DNA from: Acidobacteriota bacterium
GTDB taxonomy: Bacteria; Acidobacteriota; Blastocatellia; Pyrinomonadales; Pyrinomonadaceae
DNA length: 64,000 nucleotides
Direction of reading: 5' to 3'
NCBI GenBank assembly: GCA_023389035.1
Contig: JAEWFC010000015.1
Coordinates: forward strand, 310,001-374,000
A program made the translations under genes and the position numbers. Position 1 is the stretch's first letter, and the number at the start of each line of letters is the position of its first letter. The notes under the pieces were generated by a model, which was given only the letters and a program-made list of their open reading frames with translations, was not told the origin of the DNA and made no database searches. Below are positions 49,436 through 57,341 of this stretch, one piece after another.

Positions 49436-50896
49436 ATGTTGCGAGAAAAAATGACGATGTTGCCTGAAAACGGACAAATGTTAGGTGACAAATTCAATTT
49501 GTTAGGTAACAAATGGGATTTGTTGCGTGACAAATGCTTTTTGTCTCGTGACAAATTTAAAATGTCTCGTGACAAATGCCTTTTGTCTCGTGACAAATTT
49601 AAAATGTCTCGTGACAAATGCTTTTTGTCCCGTGACAAATTCAAAATGTCTGGTAACAAATGCCTTTTGTTGCGTGACAAATTCGTTATTTTGGCGTGCG
49701 GCAGCCGTGTTTTTTCGGCACTTCTCGTTATTTTTGCCGCATTTTCACTGGTTTATGGCCAGGGGACGGCCGATAACCGCCCGCGCTCACGCGATCTCGG
49801 CATCACGATCGGCATATTGCCGACGGGAGCGAACAATTCGATCACGGATGTCGCCGGAGTGACCGTCGGGCAGACGACGATCGTCAAGGGCGAGAACATC
49901 CGAACGGGTGTCACGGCGATATTGCCGCACGGCGGAAATCTGTTTCAGCAAAAGGTGGCGGGAGCCGTTTACGTAGGCAACGGTTTCGGCAAGCTCGCCG
50001 GATCCACGCAGGTCAACGAGCTCGGCGAGATCGAAACGCCGATATTGCTCACCTCCACGCTAAGCGTTCCCAAGACGGCCGACTTTGTGATGGACTTCAT
50101 GCTCGCACTGCCGGGAAACGAGCAGGTGCGGTCGATCAATCCGCTCGTGGCCGAGACCAACGACGGCGGTCTGAACGACGGCCGCGGCCGCCACATCACT
50201 CGCGATGACGTCTTTAATGCTCTGAAGGCCGCAAAAAGCGGCCCGGTCGACGAAGGATCGGTCGGAGCCGGAACGGGCACGGTGGCGTTCGGCTGGAAAG
50301 GCGGGATCGGAACCGCTTCCCGGAAACTTCCGGAAAGCCTCGGCGGCTATACGCTGGGAATTTTGGTGCAGTCTAACTTCGGTGGCGTGCTGACGATCGA
50401 CGGCGTGCCCGTCGGTGAAGAGCTTGGGCAATATTACTTAAAACAGTCGCTGGGACGACGAGACGCGGAACTACGCCGGGATCTGGAAGATCCGCGATCC
50501 GCATTCCGCGATCCGCATTCCGCCGACGGTTCGATCATCATCGTGATCGCGACGGACGCACCGCTCGATCATCGGCAATTAAATCGCCTGGCGTCACGTT
50601 CGATGGTCGGGCTCGGACGCACCGGTTCCTCAATGACGAACGGCAGCGGCGACTACGCCATCGCATTCTCGACCGCGAATCGCATCAATGCGTCGCAATC
50701 CGTACGCGACGTGAAACTCTTGGGAAACGACGCGATGTCACCGCTCTTCCAGGCCGTCATCGAGGCCACCGAAGAGGCGATCATCAATTCCCTGCTCAAA
50801 GCCACAACCGTAACCGGCAAGGGCCGCACGATCGAAGCGATCCCGATCGATCAGCTGAAAGAGATTCTCAAGAGACACGGCCGGACCGCTCAATAA
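49436..50896 (+). CDS. P1/DmpA-type (S58) autoproteolytic peptidase
   Basis: 486 residues in the longest frame, of which the first 80-90 are encoded by a 21-bp tandem repeat (CFLSRDKFKMSRDK-like, 7 or 14 residues long) and may not be translated; the last start in that region (near 49646) would put MSGNKCLLLRDK before a signal-like stretch (VFSALLVIFAAFSLVYGQ). From RDLGITIGILPTGANNSITDV on it is a classic S58 peptidase, with a GSVGAGTGTVAFGWKGGIG motif and the self-cleavage site ADG-S-IIIVIATDAPLDH, whose Ser becomes the N-terminal nucleophile. Exported aminopeptidase-like enzyme. An Arg/Asp-rich insertion with 14-bp repeats precedes the cleavage Ser. Confidence 0.85.
   Translation: MLREKMTMLPENGQMLGDKFNLLGNKWDLLRDKCFLSRDKFKMSRDKCLLSRDKFKMSRDKCFLSRDKFKMSGNKCLLLRDKFVILACGSRVFSALLVIFAAFSLVYGQGTADNRPRSRDLGITIGILPTGANNSITDVAGVTVGQTTIVKGENIRTGVTAILPHGGNLFQQKVAGAVYVGNGFGKLAGSTQVNELGEIETPILLTSTLSVPKTADFVMDFMLALPGNEQVRSINPLVAETNDGGLNDGRGRHITRDDVFNALKAAKSGPVDEGSVGAGTGTVAFGWKGGIGTASRKLPESLGGYTLGILVQSNFGGVLTIDGVPVGEELGQYYLKQSLGRRDAELRRDLEDPRSAFRDPHSADGSIIIVIATDAPLDHRQLNRLASRSMVGLGRTGSSMTNGSGDYAIAFSTANRINASQSVRDVKLLGNDAMSPLFQAVIEATEEAIINSLLKATTVTGKGRTIEAIPIDQLKEILKRHGRTAQ
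49485..49694 (+). repeat. Ten-copy 21-bp tandem array with palindromic core
   Basis: A g(t/g)(g/a)acaaat core recurs with exact 21-bp spacing at 49485, 49506, 49527, 49548, 49569, 49590, 49611, 49632, 49653 and 49674; an eleventh, off-phase copy is near 49472. Within units, tttgtc(t/c)cgtgacaaa is a short palindrome. Alternate units differ (gtgacaaatgcctttt versus gtgacaaatttaaaa), giving a 42-bp higher-order period. 21 bp is two turns of B-DNA and seven codons, so all frames stay open. Confidence 0.9.
50489..50523 (+). repeat. 14-bp tandem repeat inside the S58 peptidase gene
   Basis: gatccgcattccgc at 50496-50509 and 50510-50523, with a partial gatccgc at 50489-50495. It encodes DPRSAFRDPHSA just before the autocleavage Ser and is an insertion relative to typical family members. 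Confidence 0.75.
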
Positions 50897-50900
50897 ACAT

Positions 50901-50941
50901 AGGGCCCGCCAGAGCAAGATGCGTCTGCCGGGCCCTGTTTT
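50901..50941 (+). terminator. Terminator after the S58 peptidase gene
   Basis: agggcccg (50901-50908) and cgggccct (50929-50936) with a 20-nt loop, followed by GTTTTG. The peptidase gene (plus) and the acidic repeat gene (minus) converge here; the T-run serves the plus strand. Confidence 0.75.
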
Positions 50942-50959
50942 GCTAGCGTGGGCGATCGA

Positions 50960-52303
50960 TTAAAGCGTGCCGTCATCGAGCCCGCTATCGAAACTCGTGT
51001 CCGTCATATCCATACCTGCGTCAAAGCCCGTATCTACCGCCGACATGTCATAGCCTCCACCGACATCGACCGCGGATGACGGATCAACGTCGTACATCAC
51101 TGCATCGCTCGGATCAGCCTGAGCTGCATAAGTGTCCGCCGCGTTCTGCGAATCAGCAGCATGGTCGGCGCTCGATTGTGCCGCATCCGTCATACCTGCA
51201 TCCGCATACCATGCTGCGTTGTCAGCAAAATATTCGGCATTCTTTTCTTCATAGACCGCGTTCCCTAGATTGTGGGCATCTTGGTCGGATTGCCCTGTGT
51301 GGTCATCACCGCTCGCCAGATAATCGGCATCGCCTGTCGCGTACGCGGCATTTTGTGCATCCTCTCGTGCCGCGGCATAGTCGCCCTGTTCGATGTGCTC
51401 GGCCTGTTGAGCCCGATAGTCTTCTGCCAGTTCCTGTTTGTATCCGGCCGACTCGAGCTCTGCGGCGTCAGAGCCCGTAAGCATACTGTCGTCGCCGGCG
51501 GCCCATGCTGCTTCTTCAGCGCTTTCACGTGCCTCGGCAGCTGCGGCATAATCGCCTTGAGCGACAAATTCTTCCGCAGCAGCCTGTGCTTCCCGGGCGG
51601 CTTCGGCATTCGCCTCGATCGCAGGATCTGCGACCTCGCTTTCTGTCGAGTACACATCGCTATCCGCAAGGGCAGATCCATCAGACGCCGGGTAAACATC
51701 CGGATACACTTCCGCACCAAGTCCGGCCTCACCGGGCATGATCTCATCAAGGGTCCCGGAGAAACTCTCACTGCCGAGATTAAACTCCACGGAATTCATC
51801 GAGATCTCATCATCGGTCGGCAGTCCGCTTTCGGCCTCAAGCGTGAAGGTTTCGTCCTCAGTAAGTTCCTCGACCGTTTCAAATTCGCCGTCGCCGTCCT
51901 CGTCGATCATGAACGTGTCAAACTCTCCATCCCCGTCGGAATCGATTGTCGCAGCGTCGAGTTTTCCGTCTCCATCGCTATCTACTGCGATAAGGTCGAT
52001 CTCTCCATCCCCGTCGGTGTCAGATGCCCCAGCATCCAGCATTCCGTCGCCATCTGTGTCGGCCATAACTGTGTCCACAGATCCGTCGCCGTCAAGGTCC
52101 GCTATGGCCACGTCCAGCTGTCCATCGCCATCGCTATCGGTGAAGGCCACCTCAGCCACTGTTTCCGGCTCACTTTCCGCGAAAATGCCGTCGACCAGAT
52201 CCGACAGTGTCGAGCCTTCATCGGCCTGTTCTGTCGTTATCTCGAAATCGGCCTCGGAGCCGTCCGGCGCAGTTTCAGTGAATATTACGGGGTCAATCGA
52301 CAT
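50960..52303 (-). CDS. Acidic DxDGD calcium-binding repeat protein
   Basis: 447 residues, strongly acidic, no signal peptide seen. Residues about 50-150 hold eight or so 11-residue units of the form D(S/T)DGDGxxD, the calcium-binding loop of thrombospondin type-3 and dockerin repeats. The C-terminal half is rich in Ala and Glu with QGDYAAAAEARES and EQGDYAAAREDA units that look like TPR-type helices, and a Asp/Gly-rich tail. Its start overlaps the M48-like gene by 11 bp. How a protein with Ca loops and no signal peptide leaves the cytoplasm is unclear. Confidence 0.75.
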   Translation of the reverse strand: MSIDPVIFTETAPDGSEADFEITTEQADEGSTLSDLVDGIFAESEPETVAEVAFTDSDGDGQLDVAIADLDGDGSVDTVMADTDGDGMLDAGASDTDGDGEIDLIAVDSDGDGKLDAATIDSDGDGEFDTFMIDEDGDGEFETVEELTEDETFTLEAESGLPTDDEISMNSVEFNLGSESFSGTLDEIMPGEAGLGAEVYPDVYPASDGSALADSDVYSTESEVADPAIEANAEAAREAQAAAEEFVAQGDYAAAAEARESAEEAAWAAGDDSMLTGSDAAELESAGYKQELAEDYRAQQAEHIEQGDYAAAREDAQNAAYATGDADYLASGDDHTGQSDQDAHNLGNAVYEEKNAEYFADNAAWYADAGMTDAAQSSADHAADSQNAADTYAAQADPSDAVMYDVDPSSAVDVGGGYDMSAVDTGFDAGMDMTDTSFDSGLDDGTL

Positions 52304-53690
52304 AATTTTGGTTCTCCTCTCGTTTTGTCGGCCGCGGTTGCGAGGCTGCCGATCTTGGATTCTTCTTGACTATAGTGATCTTGCCGCACGTTCCGTCCGG
52401 ACATTTGACGGACAGCCGATCGCGGCCCGCGAGCACATTCCGCGGAACACGCATCGCGGTCGAGCACGCTGAACATTTGATCTTCAATTCGCCCTCTAGT
52501 GGTTTCGCCGGTGCGGGCGTTTTCGCCGGCGAGGCCTTTTGGATCGATTCACGGATGCGTGCAACCGCCTGCTGAAACTCGGGGCTCTTTGCGAACTGAG
52601 TTAACAATTTGAGCCGCGGGCCGATATAAGGCGTGGAGGTCGTCGTAAGTTCGGAGAGCCTTAACATATCGCCATCATTGACGCTTTGCTGCTCGATCCA
52701 AGCGTCGATGTTTAGCTGCTTAAAGATGAACGATGACTTAAGCGACCATGATAGAAGCGTTCGGCGTGCCACATCTTCGCTTGCGACGGCAAGGAGCCCG
52801 GCACGATCTGCTGTGATCTCCGCTTGTCTTGCCCAGGCCAGAAGCGGCATTTCGATGGCTCCGCCAATGAGAGCAGTCGGGCTGAATATTGCGTTAAAGA
52901 CCCCGCCCGCCATGAATCCCTTCGAAGGCCCCTGCTCACCAAGAAAAAAGCGAATAACGGTCTTCCACAGCGCGTGTCCCGCCTTGCAGTGGCCCATCTC
53001 GCGGGCAAGCAGATAAAGCATATCTACACCCTGGAAATTTCCCGCGACCGCCGAACCGATGACGATGAATGAATCCTTGTCGGTGCCAAACGTATAGCAA
53101 TCCCATGGGCGCTCTCCAGATAGATAGACGTCAGGCATATGAGTCATCCCCAGGATCCTCGCAGCCCGAACTGCCTGGCCGTAAACATGAGGCATCTGCT
53201 TTTCGCCGAGGAGCACGCCGTTAAAAGTGACCTCTATCCAGCGCCGGCCCACCTTTTCCGATACAGCCTTAGCGGCAGCGTTGAGCGGTTTCGCGGCCCG
53301 AAGCGCAGCCATTGCCTTGGCATCGGCTGCCCACGCGAAGGTAGCATTATCAATGTAATAGCCCGGCACCAGTGGACGGAGCCATTTGCATTCCCTGCAT
53401 ATCACGCTGCCCTGCTGCAGTCCTCGCCCGTCTCCTCCGCATGATCTGCAAGATGGCTGGGGCGTGTACTGCGGATATGGCTGCTGCTGAAAATTCGGTT
53501 GCTGCTGAAAATTGGGCTGCTGGATGATCGGAGTAGGAACGACATCCGCCGGTCTGTGCGGATGGGTAGCGCCACCGACAGATGACTGCGGGACGATCGG
53601 CACACCGCAGAAAATACAGAAGCGCGTATTGGCCACGGTCTGTGTGTGCCCATTAGGGCAAACAGGTAGATTATTGGGCGTCGCCGTCAT
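52293..53690 (-). CDS. M48-like zinc-ribbon protein with altered catalytic motif
   Basis: 465 residues from ATG 53690 (MTATPNNLPV), which overlaps the upstream stop by 1 bp (TAATG); the longer frame to 53813 overlaps that gene. N-terminal zinc ribbon (CPNGH ... CIFCG), a Gln/Pro-rich linker, a CxxC pair (CRSCGGDG ... CREC), then an M48-type protease core. The usual HExxH reads AREMGHCKAGH, with Arg for the first His, while the second and a later EITADRAG remain. It could be an inactive protease homologue. The C-terminus has a second zinc ribbon (KCSACSTAM ... CPDGTCG). No signal peptide or membrane segment is clear. Confidence 0.75.
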   Translation of the reverse strand: MTATPNNLPVCPNGHTQTVANTRFCIFCGVPIVPQSSVGGATHPHRPADVVPTPIIQQPNFQQQPNFQQQPYPQYTPQPSCRSCGGDGRGLQQGSVICRECKWLRPLVPGYYIDNATFAWAADAKAMAALRAAKPLNAAAKAVSEKVGRRWIEVTFNGVLLGEKQMPHVYGQAVRAARILGMTHMPDVYLSGERPWDCYTFGTDKDSFIVIGSAVAGNFQGVDMLYLLAREMGHCKAGHALWKTVIRFFLGEQGPSKGFMAGGVFNAIFSPTALIGGAIEMPLLAWARQAEITADRAGLLAVASEDVARRTLLSWSLKSSFIFKQLNIDAWIEQQSVNDGDMLRLSELTTTSTPYIGPRLKLLTQFAKSPEFQQAVARIRESIQKASPAKTPAPAKPLEGELKIKCSACSTAMRVPRNVLAGRDRLSVKCPDGTCGKITIVKKNPRSAASQPRPTKREENQNYVD

Positions 53691-54082
53691 TAGTAATAAT
53701 AAGGATCTGCCGTCGCGGCGGACAACATTCCCATCAAGATCCAAAGGACATAACCGCCGATGTGGATTACGGCCGAAACGATCCCGCCCCAAAGACCGAC
53801 CATAGCCATCCACTTCTTATCCGGAGCAGAGCGTCCGGCCTTGATCGCTTCGAGTTCCATCCAACCGAGGATCGCTGCCGGCACGCCCGTGAACGGCCCG
53901 CAACAAAGAAGTGCGACGATCGCAAGGATAAACGCAAACAAGCCTTTCTGACTTTCGTCACGCGGAGCCGGCTGTGCGGCTTGCTGATAAGGCTGCGACG
54001 GCCGAAGAGGCGCTGCACAATTCAGGCAAAAGGACGCCTCGGCCGGGTTCGATTGTCTACAACGCGGGCAGGTATTCTCCAT
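53690..54082 (-). CDS. Zinc-ribbon DUF4190-type membrane protein
   Basis: 130 residues from ATG 54082 (MENTCPRCRQSNP), where the zinc ribbon begins; 15 upstream codons add only charged residues. CPRC and CLNC coordinate zinc, a Gln/Pro-rich linker follows, then hydrophobic segments (GLFAFILAIVALLCCGPFTG and a second, WGGIVSAVIHIGGYVLWILMG), as in DUF4190 proteins. Probably a membrane anchor of the operon with the M48-like and acidic genes, to which it is translationally coupled. Function unknown. Confidence 0.75.
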   Translation of the reverse strand: MENTCPRCRQSNPAEASFCLNCAAPLRPSQPYQQAAQPAPRDESQKGLFAFILAIVALLCCGPFTGVPAAILGWMELEAIKAGRSAPDKKWMAMVGLWGGIVSAVIHIGGYVLWILMGMLSAATADPYYY

Positions 54083-54208
54083 AGTATCGGCAGACGGAAA
54101 TCGACGGCGGTCATAGCTGAATCGCACGTTGAACTTTCCGCTTATTTATAAATGCGTTAAAGTTTGGGTAAACGCGACAAGCATCGCAGAAAACGGCCCA
54201 AATAACAA

Positions 54209-55663
54209 ATGATTCAGATCGCGAACTACATCGATGGAGAGCTCATTCATCCGGCATCCGGTGATCATTTCGACAATATCAACCCTGCGACCGGCGAGGT
54301 TTATTCGCGGATCCCGGATTCGGACGATCGTGATGTGAACCTGGCGGCGGATGCGGCAAAGGCGGCTTTTCCAGGCTGGTCGGCTACGCCGGCGGAAGAG
54401 CGTTTCGAAATATTGATGCGGCTTGTGTCGCTGATCGAACGGGATCTGGAGTCGCTCGCTCTGGCGGAATCGATCGATAACGGCAAACCCGTTTCGCTTG
54501 CACGGACCGTTGATATTCCGCGTGCGGTCGCAAACTTTCGTTTCTACGCGACGGCCGCGATGCACCTTGCGAATGAATCGCATGATACTTCCCTTCCCGC
54601 CGGCGGCAGAGCGATCAACTATACGCTGCGCCATCCGATCGGTGTTGCGGGCTGCATTAGCCCATGGAATCTGCCGCTGTATCTTTTCACTTGGAAGATC
54701 GCCCCGGCGATCGCTGCGGGCTGCACGGTCGTCGCAAAACCGAGCGAGGTCACGCCGATGACTGCCTATCTGCTCTCAAAGCTCTGCATCGAAGCAGGTT
54801 TGCCGGCTGGCGTGCTGAACATCGTTCACGGCACGGGACCGAAGGTCGGCTCGGCGATCGTCGGGCATAAGGATATCAAAGCCATCTCGTTCACCGGCGG
54901 CACAAAGACCGGCGAAGAGATCGCCCGAACGGCCGCACCGATATTCAAAAAGCTCTCGCTCGAGCTGGGCGGCAAGAACCCGAACATCATCTTCGCCGAC
55001 TGCAACTACGAAGAAATGCTCGCGACTACCGTTCGATCATCATTTTCAAATCAGGGCGAGATATGCCTGTGCGGCTCGCGGATATTTGTTGAGCGGCCGC
55101 TGTACGACCGTTTCAAGCGTGACTTTATCGAACGCGTTGCGGCCCTGACGGTGGGCGATCCGCTCGATGCCGCGACCGACTTGGGGGCGATAGTATCGAA
55201 ACCGCATTTCGAGAAGATAATGTCGTACATCTCCCTCGCGATCAACGAAGGCGGCACGATACTTACCGGTGGTGACCAGGTCGCTCTTGACGGTCGCTGC
55301 TCAGGCGGATCCTTTATTCGTCCGACCGTGATCGAAGGGCTTTCGCATGAGTGCCGCACGAACACTGAAGAGATCTTTGGCCCGGTCGTGACCGTAATGC
55401 CGTTCGATACCGAGCAAGAAGTGATCGGGTACGCGAACACCGTCCGGTATGGCCTTTCCGCAACGGTCTGGACCGAAAACCTCTCACGCGCCCACCGCGT
55501 CGCCGCTGCACTCGAATCCGGCATCGTCTGGATAAACTGCTGGCTGCTCCGCGATCTGCGAACTCCCTTCGGCGGCGTAAAGGACAGCGGCATGGGCCGC
55601 GAAGGCGGTTTCGAGGCTTTACGTTTCTTCACCGAAGAGAAGAACGTCTGTGTAAAACTTTAA
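54209..55663 (+). CDS. NAD(P)-dependent aldehyde dehydrogenase
   Basis: 484 residues, family length. Typical motifs: ISPWNLPLYLFTWKIAPA, SFTGGTKTGEEIARTAAP with the coenzyme loop, LELGGKNPNI with the general-base Glu, and the catalytic Cys in FSNQGEICLCGSR; PFGGVKDSGMGREGG near the end. The group is close to 2-hydroxymuconic semialdehyde and betaine-aldehyde-type dehydrogenases. Substrate not assigned. Monocistronic as far as can be seen, 25 bp before the next plus-strand gene. Confidence 0.92.
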   Translation: MIQIANYIDGELIHPASGDHFDNINPATGEVYSRIPDSDDRDVNLAADAAKAAFPGWSATPAEERFEILMRLVSLIERDLESLALAESIDNGKPVSLARTVDIPRAVANFRFYATAAMHLANESHDTSLPAGGRAINYTLRHPIGVAGCISPWNLPLYLFTWKIAPAIAAGCTVVAKPSEVTPMTAYLLSKLCIEAGLPAGVLNIVHGTGPKVGSAIVGHKDIKAISFTGGTKTGEEIARTAAPIFKKLSLELGGKNPNIIFADCNYEEMLATTVRSSFSNQGEICLCGSRIFVERPLYDRFKRDFIERVAALTVGDPLDAATDLGAIVSKPHFEKIMSYISLAINEGGTILTGGDQVALDGRCSGGSFIRPTVIEGLSHECRTNTEEIFGPVVTVMPFDTEQEVIGYANTVRYGLSATVWTENLSRAHRVAAALESGIVWINCWLLRDLRTPFGGVKDSGMGREGGFEALRFFTEEKNVCVKL

Positions 55664-55687
55664 GGTTGGTTCTTTGGATAACATCTT

Positions 55688-57226
55688 ATGAAGACAAGAT
55701 TCATGCTCGTAATAGTCGCCGTTTTTGTGGTTTTAATCTCGTCAGCTCCAAGTGCCTTTGCATGCTCTTGTATGGTAAGCGGGACTGTGGACAAAGAATT
55801 TGCGGAAGCCGCAAACGTTGTCGTTCTCAAAGTATTGTCCACGAACAAACGAGGTGAAAGTGCGAAAGGCTACGGATACGGAGGAATCAAATCAACTACT
55901 CTAAGTGTTGAGAAAGTCTTCAAAGGGGATTTTAAGATCGGAGAGAAGTTGGCACTCGCACAAGGCAGCGGCGCGGATTGTGTTTGGGCATTCGGTGAAA
56001 AGAGCGTTGGGGAAAGCTACGTGTTTTACTTAGGCGGTAAGCCTCACGACTCAAAGCAGTTTGAAGGCGCGATCGCCCAGACCATCCTCGGCGATACAAG
56101 TGTCGAAAAGGGTGTTTGGGTTGCGTCAACCTGCTCTCGTTCGGGAAATATCAAAGACCGAACTTTAGACTTGAAATACTTAGAAAACATTAGATCGGCA
56201 CAAGGAAAAACAAGGTTATCCGGAAACATTTCACAACGGATAGAGTCAGCGGTCGAGAACGGCCCATCTAAGTATAAGAAGTTGCCGAACAGAAATGTTC
56301 GGATTCGCGGAAATGGAAAAGATGTAACTGTTCAAACCGACGAAAACGGGGATTATGAGATCTATGATCTTAGGCCCGGAAAATATAGGCTCTCGATCGA
56401 ATCGCTTGACGGATATAAGACCTCTCCTTTCGATTGGGACAACATTGAGACCGTTGATGTGGATATAAAGCCGAATCATCACGCCGAACAGGATTTCGAA
56501 TATTACATCCACAATTCGATCAGCGGGGTCTTCCTTGATTCGAATGAAAGCCCATTGAAAGACGTTTGTTTAGACCTTTATCCCGCCGAAGGTATGAAGG
56601 CGAGATCCTTTCACAATTTCGATTGTACGAACGCGGACGGGACATTCACGTTCACCCAGATCCCAGAAGGTAAATACATTATCGTCGTAAATGACAAGAA
56701 TGAAATTAGTGCTCGACAGCCATTCGGAACCTTCTATTATCCCGGCAAGTTGAAGAAAGAGGAGGCTCAGGTGATCACGATCGCCGCTGGCGAACATCTT
56801 AAAGATCTTGTAATCACTGCACCCGTCACCGCCGAGGTAGTTACGGTAACCGGTGCATTGTTGTACGAGGATGGGAAACCGGTCAGCAAAGAGTCTGTTG
56901 AATTCTATTCCAACGATTCGCTCATTAGACAGAAGGACAAGGAATACAAAGCTGAGGATTCGCGTGCCTTGACCGACGAGGACGGAAGGTTCACGATCAG
57001 GATCCTGAAGGGGCAGAAGGGTCGACTCTTAGGATCTATGACCACGTACCTCGAAGAATATGAGAACTGCCCTAGACTGGATAAACTGATTCTCTCCAAG
57101 ATCAAAGATCCAAACGGGATCACCGTAACCGATATTAAAACGCCTTTTATTGAGATCGACGCAAATGCGGACCAGTCCGGGATCGAACTGAGGCTACCTT
57201 TCCCGGCCTGCGAGAAATCAAAATAG
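55688..57226 (+). CDS. Exported TIMP-like protein with carboxypeptidase-regulatory repeats
   Basis: 512 residues with a signal peptide (FMLVIVAVFVVLISSAPSAFA) then CSCMVSGTVDKEFAEA. A Cys-x-Cys at the mature N-terminus and VVLKVLST/VEKVFKGDFKIGEKL strands resemble the netrin/TIMP-like OB-fold (tissue inhibitor of metalloproteinases) domain. Two or three carboxypeptidase-regulatory-like beta-sandwiches follow (VTVQTDENGDYEIYDLRPGKYRLSIES, ISGVFLDSNESPLKDVCLDL, LLYEDGKPVSKESVEFYSND). The gene is visibly AT-richer and uses different codons from its neighbours, which may mean recent acquisition. Periplasmic or secreted. Confidence 0.72.
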   Translation: MKTRFMLVIVAVFVVLISSAPSAFACSCMVSGTVDKEFAEAANVVVLKVLSTNKRGESAKGYGYGGIKSTTLSVEKVFKGDFKIGEKLALAQGSGADCVWAFGEKSVGESYVFYLGGKPHDSKQFEGAIAQTILGDTSVEKGVWVASTCSRSGNIKDRTLDLKYLENIRSAQGKTRLSGNISQRIESAVENGPSKYKKLPNRNVRIRGNGKDVTVQTDENGDYEIYDLRPGKYRLSIESLDGYKTSPFDWDNIETVDVDIKPNHHAEQDFEYYIHNSISGVFLDSNESPLKDVCLDLYPAEGMKARSFHNFDCTNADGTFTFTQIPEGKYIIVVNDKNEISARQPFGTFYYPGKLKKEEAQVITIAAGEHLKDLVITAPVTAEVVTVTGALLYEDGKPVSKESVEFYSNDSLIRQKDKEYKAEDSRALTDEDGRFTIRILKGQKGRLLGSMTTYLEEYENCPRLDKLILSKIKDPNGITVTDIKTPFIEIDANADQSGIELRLPFPACEKSK

Positions 57227-57341
57227 ACCAAAACTCGTTGAGCATGACAAGGCAGAATTGAGATTCTTCCCCTAAGAGAATATTCTTTGCATCAAACTAA
57301 GCGAATAACACTCCCCAAAGCACGTTTTCCGGAAGTAAAAG

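Noticed and set aside
49336..49680. 114-codon minus-strand repeat frame (LSRDK...)
   Set aside because: The palindromic 21-bp repeat opens frames on both strands; no start signal or family match.
49472..49694. CRISPR-like look of a regular repeat
   Set aside because: Units are contiguous with no variable spacers and no cas genes; a plain tandem array.
51272..52369. 365-codon plus-strand frame
   Set aside because: Antisense to the DxDGD repeat gene; its Ile/Arg/Val repeats mirror that gene's repeats.
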